DNA from: Erysipelatoclostridium sp. An173
GTDB lineage: Bacteria > Bacillota_I > Bacilli_A > Erysipelotrichales > Coprobacillaceae
Direction of reading: 5' to 3'
DNA length: 34,184 nucleotides
NCBI RefSeq assembly: GCF_002160495.1
Contig: NZ_NFKR01000028.1
Coordinates: forward strand, 1 to 34,184
Of this stretch, positions 17,473 through 26,323 are shown in pieces. A program made the position numbers and the translations under genes. Numbering within the stretch: position 1 is the first letter of the stretch; the number at the start of each line of letters is the position of its first letter. The notes beneath the pieces are model-generated. The model was not told the DNA's origin, did not search any database, and saw only the letters and a program-made list of their open reading frames with translations.

Positions 17473-18279
17473 ATGAGTATTAAGTTATCGGATTTATATG
17501 TGATAATGGTTACATATAATACTTCTTGTCAAGATTCGTTGACATATAAGAATCTTAAAACTATTAATGGATTAAATTTAATAGTTTGTGATAATAGTAC
17601 AAATGTAGCAATAAAAAAAGAAAATGAGCAATTATCACAAAGTGATAATTTTAAATATATTGATATGGGTGGAAATAAGGGACTATCAAAAGCTTATAAT
17701 AAAGCAATTGGTTATATAGAAAAATCACCAGATAAATTTATATGTTTGTTTGATGATGATACGTCAATTAATGAAGAATATTTTAATAAATTATTGAATA
17801 ATTTAAATAAAAATCATGCGGATATATATTTGCCAATAGTGTTATCTTTAGAAAGAATTATGTCGCCATGTTTATTAAAAAAAGATAGATGTATTGAGGT
17901 TAAGTCACTTGATCAATTAAAAGGCACTTTGTCTGGAATTAATAGTGGCATGGTAATAAATGCAAGTGTATATCAAGATTACAAATATAATGAAAACCTG
18001 TTTCTTGATTATATAGATCATGATTTTATGCGTTCAATGAATGAAAAAAAGAAAAAAGTTTTTGTAATGTACGATATTGTTATTCATCAAAATTTTTCTA
18101 TGGAATCTAATGATGTGGATTCTTCATATAAGAGAATGATGATTTTAAAACATGATTTTAAAGAGTTTTATAAAGATAATAAATTGATGTATTTTTATAT
18201 TTTAACAATGTATAAGTATGTTATGATAAAAAAATATAAGAAATTAAAATTTCTTTTTATTAAGAACATTAAACTTTAA
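17473..18279 (+). CDS. GT2 glycosyltransferase (rhamnosyltransferase-like)
   Basis: Cytoplasmic GT2 of 268 residues. It begins with VIMVTYNTS, then IVCDNST, the GGNKGLSKAYNKAI segment (the N-x-G-x-x-x-A-x-N motif of the rhamnosyl/galactofuranosyl branch), the metal motif F-D94-D-D96, a GINSGMVIN segment and NENLFLDYIDHDF, the acidic base region. The order resembles WbbL/RfbN-type rhamnosyltransferases, and rfbD lies in the same unit, but this is only suggestive. The C-terminus is rich in Lys and Tyr. A 70-base AT-rich gap without a clear promoter follows. Confidence 0.83.
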   Translation: MSIKLSDLYVIMVTYNTSCQDSLTYKNLKTINGLNLIVCDNSTNVAIKKENEQLSQSDNFKYIDMGGNKGLSKAYNKAIGYIEKSPDKFICLFDDDTSINEEYFNKLLNNLNKNHADIYLPIVLSLERIMSPCLLKKDRCIEVKSLDQLKGTLSGINSGMVINASVYQDYKYNENLFLDYIDHDFMRSMNEKKKKVFVMYDIVIHQNFSMESNDVDSSYKRMMILKHDFKEFYKDNKLMYFYILTMYKYVMIKKYKKLKFLFIKNIKL

Positions 18280-18349
18280 TATTAGTTATTTAGTATTTAT
18301 TACAAATTAGAAAATTAAATGAATAATAGGAAGGAATATTAGATATATT

Positions 18350-19279
18350 ATGGATAAGATGCGATTTGCAGTTGTTATAGTGACATATAATAGATTAAAG
18401 TTATTAAAAGAATGTATAAGTAATGTTCTAGAGCAAACAATTCCTTTTGATAATATTATTATTGTTAATAATTGTAGCACAGATGGTACCGATAGCTATT
18501 TGGAACAACTAAAACGAGAAAATATTAATAATGATAATATTAATATAATTAATATGGATGAAAATATAGGTGGTTCCGGTGGATTCTATTATGGTTTGAA
18601 AAAAAGTGTAGAATTGAATAATGATTGGACACTATTAATAGATGATGATGCAATTATTTCTACTGATTATAATGAATTAATTTCAACATTTATAAATGAA
18701 AATTCTTCTGGTAAATTTAGTGCTGTTTCTGGAACTGTTTGTGTAGGAAAAGAAATTGATACAAATCATAGATCTAATTCTATATCAAATTTTAGATTAA
18801 AAGTTTCACATATTGATAAAAAAGAGTACGATAAAGAGTTTTTTGATTATGATTTTACATCGTTTTGTGGGGTATACATTTCAAATAAAGTTATTGGTGA
18901 AATAGGATATCCATGTAAAGAATATTTTATTTGGCATGATGATACTGAATATTCTATCCGTCTTAGAAAGTCTGGTAAAATAAGAAACATTAATGCTGCA
19001 AAATTAGATCACAGAGTCAATTTTAATACTAAGGGAGTTGATAATCAACTTAATTGGAAGACTTATTATGGGATAAGAAATATGACAGATTTAACAAAAC
19101 GACATTATTCAGTAATGGGACAAATTTATACATATTTTTTACATAGTTTAAGTTTATATAAATTTAAATTTAAAATACATAAAAGTGATGTTGATAAGAA
19201 AAATATCCAATTATATAAAGATGCATTATATGATGGGAAAAATTCTATTTTAGGAAAAAATAAAAAGTATTTACCTTAG
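18350..19279 (+). CDS. GT2 glycosyltransferase, galactofuranosyltransferase-like
   Basis: A 309-residue GT2 with FAVVIVTYNRLKLL, VNNCSTDGT, the glycine-rich NIGGSGGFYYGL segment, D98-D-D100 and W-H196-D-D-TEYS. The NxGGxGGFxxG plus WHDDxE combination is typical of GlfT/WbbI-like galactofuranosyltransferases. The next gene makes UDP-galactofuranose, so transfer of Galf is the leading guess. Start: ATG 18350 lies 15 bases after AGGAAGG, a long spacing; ATG 18359 three codons in is no better placed. No promoter is evident in the gaps before or after. Confidence 0.83.
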   Translation: MDKMRFAVVIVTYNRLKLLKECISNVLEQTIPFDNIIIVNNCSTDGTDSYLEQLKRENINNDNINIINMDENIGGSGGFYYGLKKSVELNNDWTLLIDDDAIISTDYNELISTFINENSSGKFSAVSGTVCVGKEIDTNHRSNSISNFRLKVSHIDKKEYDKEFFDYDFTSFCGVYISNKVIGEIGYPCKEYFIWHDDTEYSIRLRKSGKIRNINAAKLDHRVNFNTKGVDNQLNWKTYYGIRNMTDLTKRHYSVMGQIYTYFLHSLSLYKFKFKIHKSDVDKKNIQLYKDALYDGKNSILGKNKKYLP

Positions 19280-19343
19280 TTATAAAAAATTATACTTAAT
19301 AAGTATTTAGTATTGCAAAATATTTTATGTAAGGAGTGATAAA

Positions 19344-20450
19344 ATGGATTGCTATGATTATTTAATAGTAGGAACAGGTCTTTTTGGATCTATATTTGCA
19401 TACGAGGCAAATAAAAGAGGGAAAAAATGTTTGATTATTGATAAAAGAAGTCATATTGGAGGAAATGTTTATACTGAAGAAGTAGAAGAAATTAATGTGC
19501 ATAAATATGGTGCGCATATATTTCATACATCTGATAAAATGATTTGGGATTATATACAGCAGTTTGCTGATTTTAATCGATATACAAATAGCCCAATAGC
19601 TATATATAAAGATGAAGTTTATAATATGCCATTCAATATGAATACTTTTTCTAGATTGTGGAATATTAAAACGCCAAAAGAAGCTAAAGAAATCATTGAA
19701 AAACAAAAAGAAGAATCAGGAATAACTGAACCAAAAAATTTAGAAGAGCAAGCTATTTCAATGGTAGGAAAAGATATCTATGAAAAATTAGTCAAAGGTT
19801 ATACAGGTAAACAATGGGGGAGACCATGTACTGAATTACCATCATTTATTATTAAAAGATTACCTGTTCGTTTTACATACGATAATAATTATTTTAATGA
19901 TTTATATCAGGGAATTCCTATTGGTGGTTATACTAAAATAATAGAAAAAATGTTAACGGGTATTGATACAAAACTTAATTATGATTATTTTGAACATCGA
20001 GATGAATTAAATCAAATTGCTGATAAAATTGTTTTCACTGGAATGATAGATCAATTTTATGATTATAAATTTGGAACATTAGAATATAGAAGTTTAAGAT
20101 TTGAAACAGAAGTATTAGATGAAGAAAATTATCAAGGAAATGCAGTAGTAAACTATACAGAGTATGATATTCCTTATACACGTATTATTGAACATAAACA
20201 TTTTGAATTTGGAAATCAACCAAAAACGGTTATTACTAAAGAATACCCATCTAAATGGGAAAAAGGTGACGAACCTTATTATCCAATGAATGATGAAAAA
20301 AATAATACTTTATATGCAAAATATAAGGAATTAGCTGATCAAGAAAATAATGTTATTTTTGGTGGACGTTTGGGACAATATAAATATTATGATATGCATA
20401 ATGTGATTGCTGAAGCTTTAAAGTGTGTAGATAAAGAGTTAGGTGATTAA
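19344..20450 (+). CDS. glf: UDP-galactopyranose mutase
   Basis: FAD enzyme that interconverts UDP-galactopyranose and UDP-galactofuranose in the cytoplasm. The 368-residue length is standard. The N-terminal dinucleotide motif is VG10-T-G12-LFGS, followed by IIDKRSHIGGNVYTE and the HKYGAHIFHT segment that shapes the active site. The GYTGKQWG motif and the late FGGRLGQYKYYDM motif, which contacts FAD and substrate, are intact. The ribosome site is AAGGAGTG. The flippase gene starts directly after its stop. With the galactofuranosyltransferase-like gene upstream it implies galactofuranose in the glycan. Confidence 0.95.
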   Translation: MDCYDYLIVGTGLFGSIFAYEANKRGKKCLIIDKRSHIGGNVYTEEVEEINVHKYGAHIFHTSDKMIWDYIQQFADFNRYTNSPIAIYKDEVYNMPFNMNTFSRLWNIKTPKEAKEIIEKQKEESGITEPKNLEEQAISMVGKDIYEKLVKGYTGKQWGRPCTELPSFIIKRLPVRFTYDNNYFNDLYQGIPIGGYTKIIEKMLTGIDTKLNYDYFEHRDELNQIADKIVFTGMIDQFYDYKFGTLEYRSLRFETEVLDEENYQGNAVVNYTEYDIPYTRIIEHKHFEFGNQPKTVITKEYPSKWEKGDEPYYPMNDEKNNTLYAKYKELADQENNVIFGGRLGQYKYYDMHNVIAEALKCVDKELGD

Positions 20451-21884
20451 ATGAATAAAGTTATCAAGAACTATTTATACAACGCCAGTTATCAATTATT
20501 ATTAATTATTTTACCTATAATTACAACTCCATATGTATCTAGAGTCTTAGGTGCAGATGGGGTTGGAACGTACAGCTATACTAATTCTATAACGCAATAT
20601 TTTATTTTATTTGGATGTATAGGTTTAAATTTATATGGACAAAGGGAAATAGCCTATTATCAAAATGATGTAAGAAAAAGAAATAGAACTTTTTTTGAAT
20701 TAGTTTTTTTAAGGGCCATAACAATTTCAATAAGTTTAATTATCTTTTATTTAACAATGGTGCAATTTTCTAAGTATTCTAGTATTTTTTTGATACAAAC
20801 ATTAGATATTATTGCTTCAATATTTGATATTTCATGGTTTTTTCAAGGAATTGAGGATTTTAAACGCACAGTCTTAAGAAATTTTTTAGTTAGACTTTTA
20901 TGTGTAACATTGATATTTATTTTTGTAAAATCGCCTGCAGATTTGCCATTATATGTATTGTGTTATTCTGGTACACTATTTTTAGGAAATATTTCATTAT
21001 GGCTATATATGCCTAAGTATGTCAATAAAAATGATATAAACGGTCTAAATATAAAAAAACATATTAGACCAGCTGTAATGTTATTTTTACCACAAATTGC
21101 AACATCATTGTATACATATTTAGATAAGACAATGATCGGATATATAACTGATAATACAGCTGAAGTTGCTTATTATGAACAGTCTCAGACAATTGTTAAA
21201 ACTGTAATGACAGTCATTACTTCGTTAGGTACGGCAATGATGCCAAGAATTGCTAATTTGTTCAAAACTAATCAGTATGAAGAAATAAAAAAATATATGA
21301 ATGCTTCAATTAAGTTTGTATTGCTTTTGGCAATACCGTTTACATTTGGGATAATGGGTATTGCTAAAGGATTTGTTCCTTGGTTCTTTGGAGAAGGTTA
21401 TGAAAAAGTGGTTCCTAATATGATGTTAATAGCACCAATTATTATTTTTATTGGAATGAGTACTATTACCGGTACACAGTATCTTTTACCATTAGGAAGA
21501 CAAAAAGAATATACTTTATCAGTAATAGCAGGTGCTGTGATAAACTTTATTCTTAATATTATATTTATCTCCATTTTTGGTTCGATTGGTGCTGCAATAG
21601 GGACATTGATTGCTGAATTTGCTGTTATGGGATTCCAGCTGTATTTTATTAGAAAAGAGTTTAGTTTATTGGGTATTTTTAAGCAAGCGATAAAATATAC
21701 GTTATTTGGACTGATAATGTTTATTGTAGTAATTTTATTAAGCAATATTTTAAGTGTTTCTATAGTAAGTACTTTTGTAGAAATATTTGTTGGAGCAATT
21801 GTTTATGGTCTTTTACTACTTATTTCAAAAGATTCAATTTTTGATATTTTAAAAGCAAAGATTGCTGAAAGGAGAGCGAGATAG
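20451..21884 (+). CDS. Wzx-type polysaccharide flippase (MOP superfamily)
   Basis: Polytopic membrane protein of 477 residues with 12-14 predicted spans, of the polysaccharide transport family that flips undecaprenyl-diphosphate-linked oligosaccharides. The N-terminus KNYLYNASYQLLLIILPIITTPYVSR and the ADGVGTYSYTNS segment are strong family markers, as is WFFQGIEDFK. It starts at the base after the glf stop and ends one base before rfbD. Its presence beside a complete ABC exporter is unusual: either two glycans, or one glycan plus a separately flipped decoration. No Wzy polymerase is recognisable in the window. Confidence 0.92.
   Translation: MNKVIKNYLYNASYQLLLIILPIITTPYVSRVLGADGVGTYSYTNSITQYFILFGCIGLNLYGQREIAYYQNDVRKRNRTFFELVFLRAITISISLIIFYLTMVQFSKYSSIFLIQTLDIIASIFDISWFFQGIEDFKRTVLRNFLVRLLCVTLIFIFVKSPADLPLYVLCYSGTLFLGNISLWLYMPKYVNKNDINGLNIKKHIRPAVMLFLPQIATSLYTYLDKTMIGYITDNTAEVAYYEQSQTIVKTVMTVITSLGTAMMPRIANLFKTNQYEEIKKYMNASIKFVLLLAIPFTFGIMGIAKGFVPWFFGEGYEKVVPNMMLIAPIIIFIGMSTITGTQYLLPLGRQKEYTLSVIAGAVINFILNIIFISIFGSIGAAIGTLIAEFAVMGFQLYFIRKEFSLLGIFKQAIKYTLFGLIMFIVVILLSNILSVSIVSTFVEIFVGAIVYGLLLLISKDSIFDILKAKIAERRAR
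21867..21876 (+). promoter_or_regulatory. Ribosome site deciding the rfbD start
   Basis: GAAAGGAGAG lies nine bases before ATG 21886, within the end of the flippase gene. The upstream TTG (21862) precedes this site and lacks one of its own. Confidence 0.7.
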
Positions 21885-21885
21885 T

Positions 21886-22728
21886 ATGAAATTATTAGTC
21901 ACAGGTGTTAAAGGTCAATTAGGTTATGATATTGTAAACGAATGTAAAAAAAGAAATATTGAAGCAGTTGGTGTTGATGTTGAAGAAATGGATATCACTG
22001 ACGCTAAAAAAGTAGAAGAAGTAATAAAAGAAGGAAATTATGATGCTGTAGTACATTGCGCAGCTTGGACTGCAGTTGATAAAGCAGAAGATGAAGTAGA
22101 AGCATGTACTAAAGTAAATGTAGATGGAACAAAAAACATCGCTAATGTTTGTAAAGAATTAGATATTCCAATGATGTATTTTTCTACAGATTATGTATTT
22201 GATGGTCAAGGCGAAGAACCATGGCACGAATATGATGAAAGACATCCTTTAAATGTTTATGGACAAACTAAATATGAAGGTGAATTAGCAGTTGAAGCGC
22301 TAGATAAATTTTTTATTGTAAGAATTGCTTGGGTATTTGGTGTTAATGGAAACAACTTTATTAAGACAATGCTTCGTTTAGGGAAAGAACGTGGAGCTGT
22401 TAGTGTTGTAAACGATCAAATTGGATCACCAACATATACATATGATTTATCTAAATTAGTTGTTGATATGATTCAAACTGATAAATATGGAATTTATCAT
22501 GCAACAAATGAAGGTCTATGTTCATGGTATGAATTTGCTTGCGAAATCTTTAAACAAGCAGGTATGGATGTTGAAGTAACACCAGTTGATTCAAATGCAT
22601 TCCCAGCTAAAGCTAAACGACCAAATAATAGTAGAATGTCTAAAGAAATGTTAGATAAAAATGGTTTTGATCGTTTACCTACATGGCAAGATGCTTTAGG
22701 AAGATATTTAAAAGAAATTGAATATTAA
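21886..22728 (+). CDS. rfbD: dTDP-4-dehydrorhamnose reductase
   Basis: Last enzyme of dTDP-L-rhamnose synthesis; reduces the 4-keto group with NAD(P)H. It has 280 residues, the usual length. The cofactor motif is TGVKGQLG (6-13), then HCAAWTAVDKAE, S100-T101-D102-YVF (catalytic Thr), and the Y125-G-Q-T-K129 catalytic pair. NDQIGSPTYTYDL and RPNNSRMSKEML are RmlD hallmarks. The ATG at 21886 is chosen for its ribosome site. No rfbA, rfbB or rfbC is present here, so the rest of the pathway must be elsewhere in the genome. Codons look slightly more GC-rich and regular than in the neighbouring GT genes, as in a well-expressed core enzyme. Confidence 0.95.
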   Translation: MKLLVTGVKGQLGYDIVNECKKRNIEAVGVDVEEMDITDAKKVEEVIKEGNYDAVVHCAAWTAVDKAEDEVEACTKVNVDGTKNIANVCKELDIPMMYFSTDYVFDGQGEEPWHEYDERHPLNVYGQTKYEGELAVEALDKFFIVRIAWVFGVNGNNFIKTMLRLGKERGAVSVVNDQIGSPTYTYDLSKLVVDMIQTDKYGIYHATNEGLCSWYEFACEIFKQAGMDVEVTPVDSNAFPAKAKRPNNSRMSKEMLDKNGFDRLPTWQDALGRYLKEIEY

Positions 22729-22761
22729 ATGGTGATGGTAAGCTAAATAGGGAGGGAAAAC

Positions 22762-24888
22762 ATGCTTTCGTTTGTAACAAAGTTTATCAATAATGAGAAA
22801 ATGAATAATATACTTTTTTCATTTCTCATTATTATAACAACTTTCTTGTTATATAGATTATATGATGATTCTAATCTAATATTATTAGTCGGCGGAGTTT
22901 GCTTGATTATTAACTGTTTAAATTTAAAATTTAAACAAGAAATTAATTGTCTATTTGATAAAATTATTAAATATCGTTATATAGTAGCACTAGTTATTTT
23001 TGTTGTATGCTTGATTTTTAAATTACATGGTTCTTCAATAAATGTTTTCAGTTCTATATTTACTGATAAAATTGATGATAATGTAAGTAGTGTTATAATT
23101 GGTAATGGTCGTAATCTAAGAAGTGACGAATTCAATGTACAGTTGCCATATTATTTTTCACAATACTATAACGATTACGAACTAACAAGTTATCAAATGA
23201 GTATAGCTGGTCAAGACATGATACTTGGCTATAATGCACCAGTTAAGGACATAACAATGATAGCTAAGCCGTTTACAATAGGGTATATTTTATTTGGTAA
23301 TGAAATAGGATTATCATGGTATTGGTGTTCAAAATTAATACTATTTATACTTGTTATGTATGAGGCAGTTTACATTTTAACGCAAGGAAATAAAAAGTTA
23401 TCTGTATTAGGATCTTTTCTAACAGTTTTTTCTCCCGCAATGCAATGGTGGTTTTCGCCCCATATGTATGACGTGTTTTTTTGGGCAATGACGTTATTTG
23501 TATTAGGATATTATTTTTTTGTAGCACAAAAGAAATGGCTGAAATGGTTAGTCACAATATTAGCGATATGTTCAATTACAGGTTTTGTGTTAGCATTATT
23601 TCCATCATTACAAGTTGCCCTTGGGTTATTAGCACTAGCACTTCTAATAATTGTATTAATTAGAGATAGGGAGAAAATCAATTTTAAAAAGTTAGATATT
23701 TTTAGAATTGTCATCGTAGTTCTATGTGTTATTGGTTTATTAGGCTGGTTTTTATATAATTCATGGGATCAATTGCAATTATTATATGGAACAGTGTATC
23801 CAGGGGCTAGAGTTAGTCTTGGAGGAGATAGAAAATTATCCTCCTTATTTACAGATTTAAGTAATATCATTTCTCCTTATAGAGATGTTACATATTTAAA
23901 TAATTGCGAAATTAGTGAATTTTACCATTTAGGTGTATTATATATATTATATTTTCCTTATATAATTTATAAATGGAAATACAATAAGGAGAGCAATTAT
24001 AACATTTATGTAGGGATAATGTTATTTATAGCATTGTTAATTGAAATTATTTTTATGATAATTGGTTTCCCTGAATGGCTTGCAAAAATAACACTATTTT
24101 CATATATTAATCGTATGAATTTGGTTTATTCATTTACTGCACTATTATTTACTATATGGTCTTTTGATATAATATATAGAAATAAAGAGTTACGAAATCT
24201 AAAATACGGATTGATATGCATTGTTTTATTTGTGATTATGTATTGTATGTCAATCGATTCAGATATGTTAAATTACATTTTTAGTATAAAAAATAATATG
24301 CAGTTTGCAAAATTATATTATTTTGGAATAATTATTATATTTGCCATAGTAGGTGTATTGATTTTTATTAAAAATATTAAAATACCGGCATATATTTTAA
24401 TTGCATTAAGTGTGTTCTCTACTTTTTCAATTAATCCAGTTGTATCCGGAATATCTGATTTAACAAATCATCCTATTTATGAAGTTACTCAAAAGATTAT
24501 AAAAGAAGATGATAGCAGATGGATTGCTTTGGATAGTTCAATAGAGCAGAATTATTTACTTGCTTCTGGTGTTAAATGTATAAATGCAGTTAATTTTTAT
24601 CCTGATTATGGGAAATGGGATGCAATTGAAGACAGAGAAAATGATGATATTTATAATCGTTATGCACATATTAGATTATCTTTGGTAGAAGAAAATACCT
24701 CATATAATTTAATAACACCTGATAGCATTCAAGTGAACTTAAATATTAATGATTTAAAAATATGGAATGTGAAATATGTCTTTTCTAAAAATGACCTTGA
24801 GCCAATGTTTGAAAACAATTTAATTGATTTTGAAGTTAAATATCATAGTCCACAAGAGGGATATTATATATATAAATTAACTTACTAA
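22762..24888 (+). CDS. Large GT-C-like multi-pass membrane protein
   Basis: A 708-residue membrane protein with about 12-14 spans and a soluble C-terminal domain of roughly 150 residues (from about 560). After the third span comes an outer loop with RNLRS-D122-E123-FNVQ. This placement of an acidic pair in the first large loop, together with FSPAMQWWFSP and a YRDVTYL segment later, fits large Gram-positive polysaccharide membrane proteins with a GT-C layout. The next two genes encode a GtrB-like synthase and GtrA, so this protein could be the final transferase of a Gtr-type decoration system. YfhO was considered because of size and topology. The exact family name is uncertain. Confidence 0.75.
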   Translation: MLSFVTKFINNEKMNNILFSFLIIITTFLLYRLYDDSNLILLVGGVCLIINCLNLKFKQEINCLFDKIIKYRYIVALVIFVVCLIFKLHGSSINVFSSIFTDKIDDNVSSVIIGNGRNLRSDEFNVQLPYYFSQYYNDYELTSYQMSIAGQDMILGYNAPVKDITMIAKPFTIGYILFGNEIGLSWYWCSKLILFILVMYEAVYILTQGNKKLSVLGSFLTVFSPAMQWWFSPHMYDVFFWAMTLFVLGYYFFVAQKKWLKWLVTILAICSITGFVLALFPSLQVALGLLALALLIIVLIRDREKINFKKLDIFRIVIVVLCVIGLLGWFLYNSWDQLQLLYGTVYPGARVSLGGDRKLSSLFTDLSNIISPYRDVTYLNNCEISEFYHLGVLYILYFPYIIYKWKYNKESNYNIYVGIMLFIALLIEIIFMIIGFPEWLAKITLFSYINRMNLVYSFTALLFTIWSFDIIYRNKELRNLKYGLICIVLFVIMYCMSIDSDMLNYIFSIKNNMQFAKLYYFGIIIIFAIVGVLIFIKNIKIPAYILIALSVFSTFSINPVVSGISDLTNHPIYEVTQKIIKEDDSRWIALDSSIEQNYLLASGVKCINAVNFYPDYGKWDAIEDRENDDIYNRYAHIRLSLVEENTSYNLITPDSIQVNLNINDLKIWNVKYVFSKNDLEPMFENNLIDFEVKYHSPQEGYYIYKLTY

Positions 24889-24902
24889 GAGGGGAATATC
24901 GT

Positions 24903-25865
24903 ATGATAAATAAGAAGATAGCATTTTTAATACCTTGCTATAATGAAGCACAGACAATTGGGAAAGTAGTAGCTGATTGTAAAAAAGCTATACCAGAAGC
25001 CGATGTTTATGTTTATGATAATAATTCAAGTGATGGAACTGATGAAATTGCTAGAAAAGCTGGTGCAATTGTAAGATATGAGTATCAGCAAGGAAAAGGT
25101 AATGTAATAAGAAGAATGTTCAGAGAAATTAATGCTGATTGTTATATTATGTTAGATGGCGATGATACTAATCCTCCTGAATTTGCACCTCAAATGGCAG
25201 AATTAGTATTGACTAAAAATGTTGATATGGTAGTTGGAGATAGATTATCATCGACATACTTTGAAGAAAATAAAAGACCATTTCATAACTTTGGAAATTC
25301 AATTGTAAAAAAATTGATAAATTTGCTTTTTAAAAGTGATATAAAAGATATAATGACAGGATATAGGGCGTTTAGTTACCAATTTGTAAAAACTTTTCCA
25401 GTTATATCGAAGGGATTTGAGATTGAAACTGAGATGACAATACATTCTGTAGCCCAAAATCTTAATGTAGAAAATGTAGTTACTGATTATCGGGATCGTC
25501 CGGATGGAAGTGAATCAAAACTAAATACATATTCAGATGGGTTAAAAGTATTAAAAACAATATTTAGATTATTTAAAAATTATCGTCCGTTACTGTTTTT
25601 TATGATAGTTTCAATTATACTTGCTTTAATATCAATAATTTTGTTTATACCGATATTATCTAAATTTTTAAAGACAGGATTAGTACCTAATTTTCCAACA
25701 CTAATTGTTAGTGGCTTTATATTCATGGCTGCTTTAATTTCGTTATTTGCAGGGATAATTTTAGATGTTCAAGTTGAAAAAGGTAGACAAGACTTTGAAT
25801 ATAGATTACAAGAAGTTAATTTTCAGAAAAACATAATGGAGAAAATAAATGAAAAAACTAATTAA
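24903..25865 (+). CDS. GtrB-like polyprenyl-phosphate-sugar synthase
   Basis: GT2 enzyme of 320 residues that likely transfers a sugar from a nucleotide donor to undecaprenyl phosphate. The catalytic part has AFLIPCYNEAQTIGKV, VYDNNSSDGT, GKGNVIRRMF, D85-G-D-D88, GDRLSS and TGYRAFS. Two C-terminal spans (about 226-248 and 262-288) and a basic end give the GtrB/DPM-like membrane form, different from the span-less synthase at 15416. It overlaps the gtrA-like gene by 17 bases. Together with the preceding GT-C-like protein it forms a classical three-part glycan decoration set. The sugar is unknown. Confidence 0.88.
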   Translation: MINKKIAFLIPCYNEAQTIGKVVADCKKAIPEADVYVYDNNSSDGTDEIARKAGAIVRYEYQQGKGNVIRRMFREINADCYIMLDGDDTNPPEFAPQMAELVLTKNVDMVVGDRLSSTYFEENKRPFHNFGNSIVKKLINLLFKSDIKDIMTGYRAFSYQFVKTFPVISKGFEIETEMTIHSVAQNLNVENVVTDYRDRPDGSESKLNTYSDGLKVLKTIFRLFKNYRPLLFFMIVSIILALISIILFIPILSKFLKTGLVPNFPTLIVSGFIFMAALISLFAGIILDVQVEKGRQDFEYRLQEVNFQKNIMEKINEKTN

Positions 25866-26229
25866 TCAACTAATTAAATTTGGTATTGTTGGTGGTATCG
25901 CATTTGTAATTGATTATGGATTGTTATATATTTGTACAGAGTGGTTTGGAATTTATTATTTTATTTCTGCAATAATTTCATTTAGCGTATCTGTAATATT
26001 TAACTATATTGCAAGTATTTTATGGGTATTTGATGTAGATAAAAATAAAAGTAAAACAACAAATTTTATAGTTTTTATTGCTTTAAGTATTGTAGGACTT
26101 GGTATTAACCAAATTATCATGTGGTATGGTGTAGAAATATTACATATATATTATATGATTGTAAAATTAGTTGCTACAGTTATAGTAATGATATTTAATT
26201 TTATTACACGTAAAATCTTTTTAGAATAA
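25849..26229 (+). CDS. GtrA-family membrane protein
   Basis: A 126-residue protein with four spans (about 8-28, 35-57, 72-92 and 98-118). The IKFGIVGGIAFVIDYGLLY start and SFSVSVIFNYIASILWVF segment are characteristic of GtrA, proposed to flip undecaprenyl-phosphate-linked sugars to the outer membrane face. It overlaps the GtrB-like gene by 17 bases, so translation is coupled. A hairpin with a T-run follows about 45 bases after its stop. Confidence 0.9.
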   Translation: MKKLINQLIKFGIVGGIAFVIDYGLLYICTEWFGIYYFISAIISFSVSVIFNYIASILWVFDVDKNKSKTTNFIVFIALSIVGLGINQIIMWYGVEILHIYYMIVKLVATVIVMIFNFITRKIFLE

Positions 26230-26232
26230 TGA

Positions 26233-26271
26233 TTATGATTTGTATTTTAAAAAATTGAATATTAATCATAA
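26233..26271 (+). repeat. Inverted repeat ahead of the unit B hairpin
   Basis: TTATGATT (26233-26240) and AATCATAA (26264-26271) are perfect reverse complements with 23 bases between. In DNA this AT-rich an 8-base match can arise by chance, but it directly abuts a terminator-like hairpin. Confidence 0.35.
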
Positions 26272-26275
26272 AAAT

Positions 26276-26309
26276 GCTAGTATTAATATTATCTAATACT
26301 AGCTTTTTT
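26276..26309 (+). terminator. Terminator or attenuator before the second DUF2142 gene
   Basis: GCTAGTATTA (26276-26285) pairs perfectly with TAATACTAGC (26294-26303), loop ATATTATC, followed by six T. The ribosome site AAAGGAG of the next gene begins at the very next base and its ATG is at 26324, so no promoter fits between the hairpin and that gene. Confidence 0.85.
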
Positions 26310-26323
26310 AAAGGAGAAAAACA

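Noticed and set aside
19362-19706. Minus-strand open frame of 114 codons
   Set aside because: Lies wholly within glf, antisense, with no start signals and a Phe/Ile-rich nonsense product.
21398-21745. Minus-strand open frame of 115 codons
   Set aside because: Antisense to the flippase; no family resemblance or ribosome site.
22762-24888. Reading this protein as a Wzy polymerase or YfhO
   Set aside because: Length, the early DE loop and the soluble C-terminal domain do not fit Wzy, and the family-defining YfhO pattern is not clear; GT-C-like is the safer call.
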